DNA from: Candidatus Hydrogenedentota bacterium
GTDB lineage: Bacteria > Hydrogenedentota > Hydrogenedentia > Hydrogenedentales > SLHB01
Direction of reading: 5' to 3'
NCBI GenBank assembly: GCA_020848835.1
Contig: JADLHJ010000022.1
Coordinates: forward strand, 62,001-126,000
DNA: 64,000 nucleotides
Under the pieces are notes generated by a model. That model was not told the DNA's origin. It worked only from the letters and a program-made list of their open reading frames with translations, and made no database searches. Below are positions 51,095-61,177 of the stretch, piece by piece; within the stretch, counting starts at the first letter, position 1; every line of letters starts with the position of its first letter. The position numbers were made by a program, and so were the translations under genes.

Positions 51095-53260
51095 TTACTG
51101 CGTAATCGCCGGCTCCACCGTATACGTCTTCGCAGCCAAATCAATCGTCACCGTTGTGCCATCTGAATATGTTGCGCGCTGTTTCCGCAACGTGTCATCC
51201 AAAAACTCATGCAACACCATGTCGCTCGTCGCGCAGCGCTGGTTCAACGCGGCGGCTTCCTTCATCAGCGCGATTTGTTCCGCGCTTGCGCCCGGCCACA
51301 GATATGGCATGCCCGTGTTCAGGAAACAATGCAGAAATCCCGCGTCGCCATTCGGCGTGCCCCAACCGCCGTCGGTGCCCATGTCCCACGGCAGCAGCAG
51401 CGCATCGTGATATACAAGATTCCACAACGGTGCGGGAATGCCGCGGGCATCGCCGCCTCCAAATTTTGGATACGTGGGATAAGGGCCGTGATGCACAAGG
51501 TCGATGTGCGGCACCATATAGTCGGTCGGTTCTTCCGAACTGACGACATATCCGCGCGCACGCAGCAGGTCGAGACAGTCGCCACGGTAGCGCGCGCATT
51601 CGCTACGCGAAAGCGGGTGCGACTTCTCGCTGCTCTCTTCCAGCGGCACGATTGAAAAAACGTCGAGATACGCGCCCTTCACCTTGATGCCGTTTTTTGC
51701 GAAGAGATCGTGGTTGCGCCGCACGTAGTCCGGTGCAAATCGCGGGTTCAAGATCGTCTGCGGCCCGCCGCACCATGTTGAAGATTGCTCACGCGTCCCG
51801 TCGAACCGATACGCCGTCAGCCGATCGTCGAACGACACCGCATTCAAATAGAAGTCGCGATACTGATCGTGGACCGCAAACAGATACCCAAGCGAATCGC
51901 AGGTATCGGCAAAGGCGCGCAGCCCGTCCCAGCCGCCCTGCTCCCCACCCGCAGGCAACACATCCGGATGCCCATTGTCGTATCCGTAGAAGCCCCAACC
52001 ATCTAAATGGATATATGCATCGTCTACGCCGCGCGCTTTCAGATCTTTCAATGCATTCGCCAGCTCATCGAATGTCGTGAGCGCATGATTGTTCTCAATG
52101 CGCTCCTTATTAAATAGCGATGCCTCGCGTACGAAGTGATACAGCGCTCCGATATGAATCACTGGCCTGCCTATCACTTCGTTCAAGTTCGGCGTGCGCA
52201 CTGCCTTTTCGCGCAGTGACACGAATCGCCCTGTGTCAATCACATGTTGTCGATAGGTTTTTGCAAGGGACACATACGTAGCCGCGTCATCGAACACATA
52301 TCGAATGATGCGCTGGTACCGCATCTTGCCCAGACTTGGCGCCCAGTATGGCGCGACCACCGTCGGTCCGCCCGGTGCGTGCGCATACTCAGCGCCGGCG
52401 TCATCCGGCGTTTCGATGATTGCCACGACGCCCGGTCCAGCATTTCGCACGCCGTTCCGCAGATGTCCCCACCATGGCATGTAGAGCGTGCGCGAGTTCA
52501 CCAAGTCGTGTTGCTTGATCTCCTGCTGCCAATTTCCGGGCAGCAACATTCCCTGCATATGCGGGACGACGGCAACATCGTTAGCGCTGTTGCCCGTGAC
52601 GATTGCTTTAGGCCATTTCACTTCCGTGAAGGTCTGGCCTTCATCTGTTGCCACGAATTCGCACACCAGCGCGTTGCCGATCACATTCAGGCAAAGCCGC
52701 ACCTCCAATCCCGGTGCATCCGCAAAGTTGGAAAAGACCGCGAGCAGTCCGACACTGTACCCCGTGGAAAATTCTTCAACGGTCCGCGTGCCTGCTTTTA
52801 GCAAACCAATCGCCTTGTCCGGCATCACGATGTCACGGTCGTCACACGGCGCGTATTGCCATTCTGCATCCGCAGTCTTTACACGCATTGCGAGATCGGC
52901 TTTCGCGAGAGTCACGTCGAGCGCGGGCGTATCGATGACCCAAGCTGAATCGTTCTCGCTGAAGCTACCCTCGGCGACTTTCGGCTGCTCCGCCGCGTGC
53001 GCCCACAGCCACATCCGCACGTCGTCAATTTGCATGTAGAGGGCGTTGAATTCGTCGTCCGACGCCGCGCCCTTCGCGACCGCGTCCTCCAGCGCCTTTA
53101 ACTTTTCTGTTTTGGCCGCGTTGTCCGATTCAGTCACGACGATGGCGTGAAGCCGTTCAACATGTCGCTTGAGGATCGCCACGCGCGGCGCGAAATCCTG
53201 CGCATACGCGGCGATGGAAAAAATAAGTAAACAGGCACACTGCAATCGTAAGTACTTCAT
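51095..53260 (-). CDS. Large secreted glycosidase-like protein (DUF5696-type)
   Basis: A 721-residue exported protein; signal peptide MKYLRLQCACLLIFSIAAYAQ. The N-terminal half is beta-rich, the C-terminal part (from about residue 370) looks like a TIM-barrel glycosidase: VDDAYIHLDGWGFYGYDNGHPD, LGYLFAVHDQYRDFY, IKVKGAYLDVFSIVPLEES, YVVSSEEPTDYMVPHIDLVHHGPYP. Candidate acids include the Asp of AYLDVF and Glu of SSEEP. It fits DUF5696 relatives of GH101/GH13-like enzymes. It probably attacks a glycan outside the cell. A small membrane protein is encoded 17 bp upstream. Confidence 0.8.
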   Translation of the reverse strand: MKYLRLQCACLLIFSIAAYAQDFAPRVAILKRHVERLHAIVVTESDNAAKTEKLKALEDAVAKGAASDDEFNALYMQIDDVRMWLWAHAAEQPKVAEGSFSENDSAWVIDTPALDVTLAKADLAMRVKTADAEWQYAPCDDRDIVMPDKAIGLLKAGTRTVEEFSTGYSVGLLAVFSNFADAPGLEVRLCLNVIGNALVCEFVATDEGQTFTEVKWPKAIVTGNSANDVAVVPHMQGMLLPGNWQQEIKQHDLVNSRTLYMPWWGHLRNGVRNAGPGVVAIIETPDDAGAEYAHAPGGPTVVAPYWAPSLGKMRYQRIIRYVFDDAATYVSLAKTYRQHVIDTGRFVSLREKAVRTPNLNEVIGRPVIHIGALYHFVREASLFNKERIENNHALTTFDELANALKDLKARGVDDAYIHLDGWGFYGYDNGHPDVLPAGGEQGGWDGLRAFADTCDSLGYLFAVHDQYRDFYLNAVSFDDRLTAYRFDGTREQSSTWCGGPQTILNPRFAPDYVRRNHDLFAKNGIKVKGAYLDVFSIVPLEESSEKSHPLSRSECARYRGDCLDLLRARGYVVSSEEPTDYMVPHIDLVHHGPYPTYPKFGGGDARGIPAPLWNLVYHDALLLPWDMGTDGGWGTPNGDAGFLHCFLNTGMPYLWPGASAEQIALMKEAAALNQRCATSDMVLHEFLDDTLRKQRATYSDGTTVTIDLAAKTYTVEPAITQ

Positions 53261-53277
53261 AGATGAAACCCGCCGTG

Positions 53278-53445
53278 TTAGTCGCTGGCGCGGCGCGTGA
53301 GCAACGCCGTGACCGCACCGATTACTGCAGCACCGCCCCAGAGGCGCAAATCCCCCATCACACCGGTCATGGGATAAAGCCCAAAGTAATTCGCGAGAAA
53401 CCCCAAGACCCCCGCAGCGCACACAATCAGCCCCGCCAATGTCAT
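53278..53445 (-). CDS. Small two-helix membrane protein
   Basis: A 55-residue product starting at ATG 53445 with GGGGAG six bases upstream (the longer reading from 53460 lacks a ribosome site). Two hydrophobic segments (residues about 3-22 and 34-49) separated by a short Gly/Met loop, ending in Arg-Arg. It heads a two-gene unit with the glycosidase-like gene. Unrecognised. Confidence 0.6.
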   Translation of the reverse strand: MTLAGLIVCAAGVLGFLANYFGLYPMTGVMGDLRLWGGAAVIGAVTALLTRRASD

Positions 53446-53544
53446 TGCGCGACTCCCCATTTTTTGGCTTGGCCAGTATAGGCGGCTATGGCCCTAGCCG
53501 CAAAGTTTGGAACACATCACATCGACATAGGTAGCATATGTAGA

Positions 53545-53636
53545 GCCGATTTGGAAACCGGCCCGTTTTGATTACGGCATGCGCTGCACAATTTCGGCAA
53601 CGCTGCAAGTCATCGAGCCGAATTCCAATTCGGCTC
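53545..53636. repeat. GAGCCGAATT palindromes in a divergent region
   Basis: GAGCCGAATT-cc-AATTCGGCTC (53615-53636) is a perfect 10-bp inverted repeat. A near copy (GCCGATTT-gg-AAACCGGC, one mismatch pair) lies at 53545-53562. Related to the element at 34228. Confidence 0.65.
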
Positions 53637-53659
53637 TAGGTATTGGAGCACTTCACTGC

Positions 53660-55015
53660 ATGCGCCGCCTTTCGTGTTTGTATACGCTGCCCGTCATTCT
53701 GCAATTCGTGTTCGCTCTCGCTTCAATGGCCGATCACAACGCCGTCCACATCGAAACCGAGAAAAGCGACAAACACCGCCTCGCGATCACCGGCAAAACG
53801 TACTCCATGCTGCTCAACTGCACCGACGCAGTCATCGAGCGCTTTCGAGCTACGGATCAGGAGCTCATCGGCGACGTTCCGCTCTGCCCAACCTTTAACA
53901 CCGGCAAAGTAAACGGTCCCGCAACCGTGGAGATTACGCAAGACGGGCCGGTCTTTGCGGAGATCCATCTCCGTGACTTGTGGTGGACCGATCTCAACGC
54001 CAAGATCGAGCTCGTACTCTACTGCCACCCAACGCGCGTTTACGCGACCGTCGTTGCAATCCCCGAAGGCACGGCGCCGGACATGATGGTGGGATGGTAT
54101 GGGGCGACAAAGTTCTCCATGCCGCTTGTCATGCAATCCGAAGCAGAACTGCAGAAGCAGGCTTCGTTTAACGGACAAAACCCGAAGTGCGCGGCAGTCG
54201 TCGCGGAACCGTGGATACAATTCGGAAAATTCGACGAACGTCTCCGCGCATTTATCAAATATGGAAACAGCACGGGAACGATTTCCGGGGGGTACGGTTA
54301 CCCGAGCGCTTCGACACTTCCCCGCCGTGCCTCAATCATCTTGATCGCCGCGCGCTCGAACGATGAATTGAAAGAATTCATCCGCGGTGAAGCTGCGCTG
54401 TCCTTCGCAAAGGTAAACGTCTCTGGCGCGCTGTTTGATCGCTACGATGGCTCCGCCGGTCTCTTTCGAATCAAGCGCGATTTCGCGGCGGGCGATCTAA
54501 AAGTCGATGTCGCATTTGCGCAACCGCCGCCGGCTGCCCCTCTTGTCCTCACTATTAAGCAGCGCGTCGCCCTGGCGCTCAGCAAGATTGATTGGCGACT
54601 GGGAATTGTTCAGTTCACTTTACTCGCGATTATCATCTTCGGGTTTCGCGCCACGCCGACGCCCGGCACCTTCGGCGCACGCGTCCGGCCAAAGCTACTG
54701 GCCTCTCTCGCAACGTTATTGCTTTTCGCCTCGATATTCTGGCTTTTTCGACCGCCACCTCCGCCGCCGCCCGTCATACTGCCAATGCCACAGCAACCCG
54801 TCACTGCGGCATTTGAGGTCAACGAATCGCCAGCAATGCCTGAGTTGCTGGATGAGAATGGCGCGCCGCTTCATGACGCGATTCAGCTTCACTCCAGTAC
54901 CGGCGAGACACTGGTTGCCAGTTTCACGCACCCGATCCTCCCCGAATCGCGCGCCGTGTTTACGCTGCGCAACGAGGAACCAGCAAACGCATCGGCACCC
55001 TCGCGTTCCCCGTGA
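53660..55015 (+). CDS. Exported/membrane protein of unknown function
   Basis: A 451-residue protein. ATG 53660 has GGAG upstream and begins a signal-like segment (CLYTLPVILQFVFALASMA). Residues 40-300 are beta-rich and probably periplasmic; two membrane helices follow near residues 320-340 and 350-370, then a Pro-rich stretch (RPPPPPPPVILPM) and a small C-terminal beta part. Overlaps the frame of the next gene at its stop. No family recognised. Confidence 0.6.
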   Translation: MRRLSCLYTLPVILQFVFALASMADHNAVHIETEKSDKHRLAITGKTYSMLLNCTDAVIERFRATDQELIGDVPLCPTFNTGKVNGPATVEITQDGPVFAEIHLRDLWWTDLNAKIELVLYCHPTRVYATVVAIPEGTAPDMMVGWYGATKFSMPLVMQSEAELQKQASFNGQNPKCAAVVAEPWIQFGKFDERLRAFIKYGNSTGTISGGYGYPSASTLPRRASIILIAARSNDELKEFIRGEAALSFAKVNVSGALFDRYDGSAGLFRIKRDFAAGDLKVDVAFAQPPPAAPLVLTIKQRVALALSKIDWRLGIVQFTLLAIIIFGFRATPTPGTFGARVRPKLLASLATLLLFASIFWLFRPPPPPPPVILPMPQQPVTAAFEVNESPAMPELLDENGAPLHDAIQLHSSTGETLVASFTHPILPESRAVFTLRNEEPANASAPSRSP

Positions 55016-55035
55016 CGCGCGAGTACACTGGTAGC

Positions 55036-57204
55036 ATGGCACAAGATCGACAAGAGAATTCACCCGCGCGCGTGCGCGAACTTGAGGACAAGGTCGCACA
55101 GCTCACGCGCGAACTCGACGCGTTGCGCGCGGGCCAACGATCGAGCGATCCGCGCGGACGCCGTATTGGCGATCCTTTGCCGAAGCCGCCGCCGCCCTTG
55201 GGCCGCGCCTGGACCATTCGCGGGATCATGCTGCTAATGACCTTTGCGATCGCCGCCGCGGTCACGGTGAACTATTCGCTGCGCGATCTCGATCTGCACA
55301 GCGGCAAGTCGATCGTTCGCGGCATGGCGGAGGCGCGCGTGAACTTTGCGCTGCTTACCTGCGGCGTCTCTGCGATGCTCGCGCTGTTTCTTTACCACCG
55401 CCGCGCGCTCGGGTTTGCATTCTTCGCCGTATGCGCCGTCTATCCCGCCTTTGCACTATACCTCGTGCATCCGGTGTCAACATTTGGCCTCTCAGGTCGC
55501 ACCTACGTCTGGATCGCGTTCGCCTTGCTCACGCTCTTTCATGTTTTGGTATCCACACTTTGCGTGATGGAATCCCGCCGCATCGGACGCGGCCGCGGAC
55601 GTTCCGCACTGACCGGGACGATGAATTCGCTCGCGTACTACCCGATCGTCTGGTACGGCCTTGCCACCTACGACGCATCGCGTGCGGGTCTCGTGTACGG
55701 TGTGCTTTGCGGCATCTCCGTTCTCCTGGCGATATATGCGGAAGGCAGCGGCACGCACCGTAACTATCTCTTTCAAATTTTCATCGGCGCCGCGCTATTG
55801 CTCTTCAACTTTGCGTTGAGCACAGCCGTTGACGGCCCGTGGTTTCTCGCGGCGCTCGCGCTCGAATGTCTGCTCCTCGCCGCGCTGCACCACACCACCG
55901 GCATCATTGTGCTCAAAGCCGGGAACATCGTTGTCCTTATTGTGACTTTCGTTTTGACCATGCAGGCGATGAAATTCACCGGCCCGCTCTACGTCGGCGA
56001 TCGCGCGCTCCAATCTAATTGGGTGCAAGGCCTGTTCGCGGTTGGCGTCTTTCTCGCCACGGCGTGGTACTACGCCACGCATATCCGCGGTATCAAACCG
56101 CATCACCGGAAACTGAGCGGGCACTGGTTTCTCGCGGACACGATGTTCGATGTGCCGCCAATGACAGCCTCGCTGTTGCACGCCGCCGCCGCCGCGCTAC
56201 TGCTCATGCTCCTTTTCATTTCGGATCTCGGAGACATGCCATCGCTGCCGTTCCTGCTGGCAGTCGCCAGCGCCGCACTCGCGATCACTGGCCTTGCGCT
56301 GCGCACCCCACAAATGGAAGTCGCCGCGGTAATGCTCATTATCGCGTCACATGTCAGCTTTTATTTCTTTCTCTACGTCGAGAAGGAGGGCTTCCGCGAG
56401 CAACCTTTCTTCACGCTTTTCACGACCCTGCTCGCGGTTTACACGTTTATCGGCGGTTACCGCTCGGAACGCTACCTCGCGCGGATCAGCGGCGGCCGCA
56501 GCGCGGATCACCACGCCGCCGCCTCCATTCCATACATCATCGCGGTCGGTTCCGTGTCGGTCCTTCTTCACCGGTTCGCAGGACAACACTACGCGCCGCT
56601 CGCCATCGCGTGTCTTGGTGTCGTGCTCAGTATCGCAGGGGTCTTGTTGCGCACCGCGGGCCTGAAACTTGGCGCGGTTGCCGCGCTCTGCGTCTCCGCG
56701 GGCATGTGGTTCTATACGCTTACCAAGTCCGGCCATGCACTCGAACTGAATAGCGGGTTCTGGATCATGACCGCCTCCCTCATTATCGCGGGCGTGTTTG
56801 TCGAACGATGTTTTCCATGGCGCAGACCCGGTGAATCGACACCCGGCACGGTCGATCACATTGCACAAGTCGCCGCACTCTTTATCGCAGGGGCCATCGG
56901 CGCAGGCACGCTCGGACTTGCCGCCGACGGCGATTGGCGCGCAACCTTGCTGTTTGCACACGCATTCTTATGGATCGTTCTCTGCGTCCTCATTCCCGAA
57001 CGCGAATACCGCTGGACCACGCTATTACTCGTCATCGGCAGCGCGATCTGGTTGGCCGCGCGCCAACGCGCCGCGCAGCCGGATTCAAGCGTGACCGTCT
57101 TCGTCGCCTGCGGTGGCGTATTCCTCGCGTTGCTATGCGCGGTGTGGTTCTTTTTCCCACGCAGCGACGAGCAAGGCCCGCATCGTCTCGCTCCAGGAAA
57201 ATAA
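55036..57204 (+). CDS. Polytopic membrane protein with N-terminal coiled coil
   Basis: A 722-residue protein. Residues 1-45 form a charged coiled coil (VRELEDKVAQLTRELDALRAG), then about eighteen to twenty hydrophobic segments run to residue 700. Overall layout recalls DUF2339-type proteins, though the conserved sequence of that family is not seen. ATG 55036 has a poor ribosome site; GTG 55012, overlapping the previous stop, is an alternative. Ends one base before the cca start, implying cotranscription with a tRNA enzyme. Confidence 0.7.
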   Translation: MAQDRQENSPARVRELEDKVAQLTRELDALRAGQRSSDPRGRRIGDPLPKPPPPLGRAWTIRGIMLLMTFAIAAAVTVNYSLRDLDLHSGKSIVRGMAEARVNFALLTCGVSAMLALFLYHRRALGFAFFAVCAVYPAFALYLVHPVSTFGLSGRTYVWIAFALLTLFHVLVSTLCVMESRRIGRGRGRSALTGTMNSLAYYPIVWYGLATYDASRAGLVYGVLCGISVLLAIYAEGSGTHRNYLFQIFIGAALLLFNFALSTAVDGPWFLAALALECLLLAALHHTTGIIVLKAGNIVVLIVTFVLTMQAMKFTGPLYVGDRALQSNWVQGLFAVGVFLATAWYYATHIRGIKPHHRKLSGHWFLADTMFDVPPMTASLLHAAAAALLLMLLFISDLGDMPSLPFLLAVASAALAITGLALRTPQMEVAAVMLIIASHVSFYFFLYVEKEGFREQPFFTLFTTLLAVYTFIGGYRSERYLARISGGRSADHHAAASIPYIIAVGSVSVLLHRFAGQHYAPLAIACLGVVLSIAGVLLRTAGLKLGAVAALCVSAGMWFYTLTKSGHALELNSGFWIMTASLIIAGVFVERCFPWRRPGESTPGTVDHIAQVAALFIAGAIGAGTLGLAADGDWRATLLFAHAFLWIVLCVLIPEREYRWTTLLLVIGSAIWLAARQRAAQPDSSVTVFVACGGVFLALLCAVWFFFPRSDEQGPHRLAPGK

Positions 57205-57205
57205 C

Positions 57206-58543
57206 ATGCCAGACGATCCGAAGCAGGCCGCCGCGGAACGCATCTGCGAAACGCTGCGGCGCAATGGCCACCGCGCACTGCTCGCAGGCGGCTGCGTCCG
57301 AGACATGTTGCTCAACCTCCCCGCGAAGGACTATGACGTCGCAACAAGCGCATCGCCGCAACAAGTCTCAAGTCTGTTTATCAAGACCGTCCACGTTGGC
57401 GCGGCATTTGGTGTGATTGTCGTGCTATTGCCGGAAGGACAATTCGAAGTCACGACCTTTCGCAGCGACGGCCCTTACGAAGACGGACGCCATCCTTCCT
57501 ACGTCGAGTTTCGCAGCGAACGCGAAGACGCAGAGCGCCGCGACTTCACAATCAACGCGATGTTCTTCGATCCAGAAACACGTGAAGTGATCGACTATGT
57601 AAACGGCCGCGAAGACCTAAACGCGCGCATCATCAGAACCGTCGGCGATCCGCGCCAGCGCTTTGCGGAAGACCACTTGCGCTTGTTGCGCGCGGTACGT
57701 TTTGCGGGCCGACTCGGCTTCGACATCGAGCCGCACACGTTTGGCGCAATCCGAGAAATGGCGCACCTCGTTACCACCACAAGCCCGGAACGCATCCGCG
57801 ACGAACTCACAAAGATGCTCACCGAAGGCGGCGCGCGCCGCGCGTTCGAACTGATGGACGAAACAGGCCTCCTTGAACACGTGCTACCCGAAATCGCGCG
57901 CATGAAAGGCGTCGATCAACCACCCGAGTATCACCCTGAAGGCGATGTCTTCGTCCACACGCTCATGCTCGCGGACATGCTCAAGGGCGCGTCGCCCACA
58001 TTGGCATTCGGCGCATTACTTCATGATGTTGGCAAACCCGCGACGATCACCTACGAAGACCGCGTGCGCTTCAACAACCATGATAAAGTTGGCGCGGAGA
58101 TGGCCGAGGCGATCTGCAAACGACTCCGCATGTCCAACCACGACACCGACCGCATCGTCTGGCTCGTCGGCCAGCACATGCGTCTCGGCCACGCACCCCA
58201 AATGCGTGAAAGCAAATTGAAACGCTTCGTCCGCGAACCCGGCTTCGATGAACTGCTGCAACTCGGCCGCATGGACTGCGAAGCCAGCCACGGCGACACC
58301 AGCACCATCGCGTGGATCGAAAACTACATTGCCAACCTGCCGCCCGAAGCGGTCCGCCCCGTGCCGCTCATCACCGGCGAAGACCTCAAAGCGATGGGTT
58401 TCACGCCCGGACCTATCTATAAAGAAATCCTCCAAGCTGTGGAAGACGCACAACTCGAAGGCTCTGTTAGCTCACCTGAAGAAGCCCGCAACTTCGTCGT
58501 TACCCGCTGGCCGACAAATTCATCCGAATGGCTCGTCCCATAG
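57206..58543 (+). CDS. cca: CCA-adding tRNA nucleotidyltransferase with HD domain
   Basis: A 445-residue enzyme adding or repairing the 3-prime CCA of tRNA. ATG 57206 has AGGAAA upstream. Nucleotidyl transfer motifs: LLAGGCVRDMLLNLPAKDYDVATSA (GGxVRD, Asp-x-Asp) and RRDFTINAMFFDP; ERhxxExxK-type region RQRFAEDHLRLLRAVRFAGRLGF; then an HD domain with HTLMLADM and HDVGKP, often giving 2-prime-3-prime phosphodiesterase activity. A poly(A) polymerase remains possible but CCA-adding is more likely. Confidence 0.93.
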   Translation: MPDDPKQAAAERICETLRRNGHRALLAGGCVRDMLLNLPAKDYDVATSASPQQVSSLFIKTVHVGAAFGVIVVLLPEGQFEVTTFRSDGPYEDGRHPSYVEFRSEREDAERRDFTINAMFFDPETREVIDYVNGREDLNARIIRTVGDPRQRFAEDHLRLLRAVRFAGRLGFDIEPHTFGAIREMAHLVTTTSPERIRDELTKMLTEGGARRAFELMDETGLLEHVLPEIARMKGVDQPPEYHPEGDVFVHTLMLADMLKGASPTLAFGALLHDVGKPATITYEDRVRFNNHDKVGAEMAEAICKRLRMSNHDTDRIVWLVGQHMRLGHAPQMRESKLKRFVREPGFDELLQLGRMDCEASHGDTSTIAWIENYIANLPPEAVRPVPLITGEDLKAMGFTPGPIYKEILQAVEDAQLEGSVSSPEEARNFVVTRWPTNSSEWLVP

Positions 58544-58588
58544 CTATTTCCAGTTCATTGTCTGAACAAACCCATTTGACGGGCGTTG

Positions 58589-58594
58589 TATAAT
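58589..58594 (+). promoter_or_regulatory. TATAAT -10 candidate
   Basis: Perfect TATAAT hexamer at the 102-bp gap before the gene at 58645, with TTGACG only seven bases earlier, so the -35 spacing is wrong. Promoter plausible but partial. Confidence 0.35.
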
Positions 58595-58644
58595 CGCGGT
58601 AGTTCTCGATTTATCTACGAGCTACGCGCTAGGAGGATTTACTC

Positions 58645-59256
58645 ATGCGGTTTTCAATGCCGATTACCGTCCTTAGCATAGGTGGAATGTTAATTTCCGC
58701 AGTATGCTACGGATGGGTAAGCATAGGATTCGGAGTTCCGGACTCGTGGCCCGCTGAGCTTCAAACTTTCAACGACCGGACCAAAGTACGCGGCGTTAGC
58801 CACGGCATTCAGGAAACGGATTATGAGATACTTTTCTATTCTGCAGAGGAATTCGAAAAGGCTTGGCCACACATCCTCAGCTTAAAAAGTAAAGGGGCGC
58901 CGCTGATTCTCGATAAAGGCCCATCTTATTACGCCGTGAGCGGTTCGACGCTGAAAACGGGCGTCCGCATACTGTGCCCACCCGCCGACGAAATCACGGG
59001 GCGTGATAAGGCGGGTACGGCGCGTTACGTATTCAATCTCCCTTGGAAGGACCCCAAACCGGGCGAAACCATCGAGTCGCCCGAATACATAAAAATGGAC
59101 GGCGGTAACTGGGTCTCCACAAAAGATGGTAAACCACTTACGCACGGCGTGCGCGCCCGGGTCGATATTGTGCTCGTGGCCGATGGAAAAATAATCGACC
59201 TGAACCGAATTAAGCTGCCGGAAAACACGACTATCATTGATCGCCGGTTCAATTAG
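58645..59256 (+). CDS. Exported protein of unknown function
   Basis: A 203-residue product with strong ribosome site AGGAGGA. One hydrophobic N-terminal segment (residues 5-25) acts as signal or anchor; no clear lipobox. The rest is mixed alpha/beta with a late segment of charged residues (DIVLVADGKIIDLNRIKLPENTT). No family recognised. Confidence 0.7.
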   Translation: MRFSMPITVLSIGGMLISAVCYGWVSIGFGVPDSWPAELQTFNDRTKVRGVSHGIQETDYEILFYSAEEFEKAWPHILSLKSKGAPLILDKGPSYYAVSGSTLKTGVRILCPPADEITGRDKAGTARYVFNLPWKDPKPGETIESPEYIKMDGGNWVSTKDGKPLTHGVRARVDIVLVADGKIIDLNRIKLPENTTIIDRRFN

Positions 59257-59309
59257 CATACCTTAACGGTGTCCGAGTCCTGACAGACTGAAGCATCGGG
59301 GAATCCCCC

Positions 59310-59338
59310 TTGCCAGACCCCACCCCCTCTGCTATAGT
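59310..59338 (+). promoter_or_regulatory. Promoter of the aldehyde dehydrogenase gene
   Basis: TTGCCA (59310-59315), exactly 17 bp, TATAGT (59333-59338). Predicted leader about 127 nt. Confidence 0.6.
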
Positions 59339-59471
59339 GGTTTTACGGTTTTGACGTAATTCTGCAAGGTGCCGAACGGTCGGTGACAATTCCGGGCAAT
59401 GCCTACCTACTCTTAGGTAGGGACTGTGTTAGGCTTTTCCCGAGCGCGCCGACGAATGGAGGTCCTGTTCC

Positions 59472-61088
59472 ATGCCGGATGCTGCACTCGCCACAGAAAA
59501 AATCCGCATCGAGTCGATTCCCGCTGCCACGGACGAAATTGTGGTGCGGGATCCGCGCTCGCAGAAGGTCCTCTATTCGTTCAAAGAACCCACGGACGCG
59601 GAAGTCTCCGCGGCGTTTGCGCGGGCACGTGCGGCTTTTGAGAAGACGCGAAAGATGTCCGTCGCCGCGCGCGTGCGCGAGACGTTGAAACTACGCGATT
59701 ACATTCTCAAGCATAAAGAGAAGATCGTAGACCGTATCGTGCAGGAAACCGGCAAGGCGCGCGTGGATGCGTTGATGGCGGACGTGGCGCAGGCGCTGGC
59801 GATCATCGATCTTTACAGCAAGTCCGCGGAAAAGTACCTCGCCGATGAGAAGGTACCGACGCCGATTATCCTGCAGGGCAAGAAGTCGTACATCCATTAC
59901 GAGCCGATGGGCATCGCGCTGATCATCTCGCCGTGGAATTTTCCTTTCAACCTCGCGATGGTGCCGATCATCACCGCGTTTGTTGCCGGCAACGCGATCG
60001 TGTTCAAGCCTTCCGAGTGGACGCCGCTCAAGGGTCTCATCGAAGAAATCGTCGAAGGCAGCGGCTTTATGAAAGACGCGATCACGGTCGTGTATGGCGG
60101 CAAGGACACGGGCCAGCGCCTCATCGACGAGCGTCCCTCGAAGATCCTATTCACCGGCAGCACGCGCGCGGGCAAACAGATCATGGAGCAGGCCGCGAAG
60201 TATCTGATTCCCGTCGAACTCGAGCTCGGCGGCAAAGACCCGATGGTGGTGTTCGAAGATGTAGACATTGACCGCGCGGCGCACGGTGCGATGTGGGGTG
60301 GCCTGATGAATTGCGGCCAGACCTGCACCTCGATCGAACGCGTACTGGTGCATGAACGCATCCACGACGATTTTGTGAAAGCTTTGGCGAAAAAAATTGA
60401 AGGCCTCGCGCACGCCGCGGAACATGGCGACAAGCACGATGCCGGCGATCTGGATGTCGGGCACATGACCGCGCCATTCCAGGTAAAGAAGGTCGAGGAG
60501 TTGGTGGAAGACGCGCGCGCCAAGGGCGCGACGATTCATACCGGCGGCAAGCGCGAAGGCGATTCCCACGCCTATCCCCCAACGTTAATCTCCGGCGTGA
60601 ACGCCGGCATGCGCGTGATTTCAGAAGAGACTTTTGGTCCTGTCATCACGGTCGAAAAATTTAAGAGCGAAGACGAAGCCGTGCGCATGGCGAACGACTC
60701 GCCCTACGGCCTCAGCGCGGCTGTGTGGTCTACCGATCTCACACGTGCGGAACGCGTCGCGCGCAATATCGAGAGCGGCAACGTGTCGATCAACAACGTG
60801 CTTGCGACGCAGGGCAATGCGGCGTTGCCTTTCGGTGGGACAAAGGAAAGTGGATTCGGGCGTTATTTCGGTCCCCACGGCCTGCACAGTTTTTCGCACA
60901 TCAAATCGGTGATTGTCGATGGCGGCAAGAGCATCGAGCCGCATTGGTATCCGTATTCTAAAGAAAAGTACACTTTGCTCAGCAGTTTGCTCGATACGTT
61001 GCACGGCAAAACAGGCCTCGGCAAACTGCTCGGATTGATGTCGATCGACAAGAAGCTCCGCGCGCTGGGCAAAAATAAGAACGCGTAA
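59472..61088 (+). CDS. Aldehyde dehydrogenase
   Basis: A 538-residue NAD(P)-dependent dehydrogenase. Oxyanion Asn156 in SPWNFPF, Glu251 in VELELGGKDP and nucleophile Cys285 in NCGQTCTS are all present, with the cofactor Gly motif FTGSTRAGK. Ribosome site GGAGGT is strong. It oxidises an aldehyde to an acid; specificity not deducible. The N-terminal 25 residues and a C-terminal 30 (YTLLSSLLDTLHGKTGLG) extend the usual frame. Confidence 0.96.
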   Translation: MPDAALATEKIRIESIPAATDEIVVRDPRSQKVLYSFKEPTDAEVSAAFARARAAFEKTRKMSVAARVRETLKLRDYILKHKEKIVDRIVQETGKARVDALMADVAQALAIIDLYSKSAEKYLADEKVPTPIILQGKKSYIHYEPMGIALIISPWNFPFNLAMVPIITAFVAGNAIVFKPSEWTPLKGLIEEIVEGSGFMKDAITVVYGGKDTGQRLIDERPSKILFTGSTRAGKQIMEQAAKYLIPVELELGGKDPMVVFEDVDIDRAAHGAMWGGLMNCGQTCTSIERVLVHERIHDDFVKALAKKIEGLAHAAEHGDKHDAGDLDVGHMTAPFQVKKVEELVEDARAKGATIHTGGKREGDSHAYPPTLISGVNAGMRVISEETFGPVITVEKFKSEDEAVRMANDSPYGLSAAVWSTDLTRAERVARNIESGNVSINNVLATQGNAALPFGGTKESGFGRYFGPHGLHSFSHIKSVIVDGGKSIEPHWYPYSKEKYTLLSSLLDTLHGKTGLGKLLGLMSIDKKLRALGKNKNA

Positions 61089-61111
61089 CGCAAGCATCAC
61101 TAGGAATTGGC

Positions 61112-61143
61112 AGGGCGGTCAATCGACCGCCCTTTCCTTTTTA
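61112..61143 (+). terminator. Intrinsic terminator after aldehyde dehydrogenase
   Basis: AGGGCGGTC (61112-61120), loop AATC, GACCGCCCT (61125-61133), then TTCCTTTTTAT. Perfect 9-bp stem with U-rich tail. Confidence 0.9.
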
Positions 61144-61177
61144 TAATCAATCGAGCTCTTTTGTATACTCAGCAATC

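Noticed and set aside
58567..58594. TTGACG/TATAAT as a full promoter
   Set aside because: The two hexamers are only seven bases apart, far from the required 16-18.
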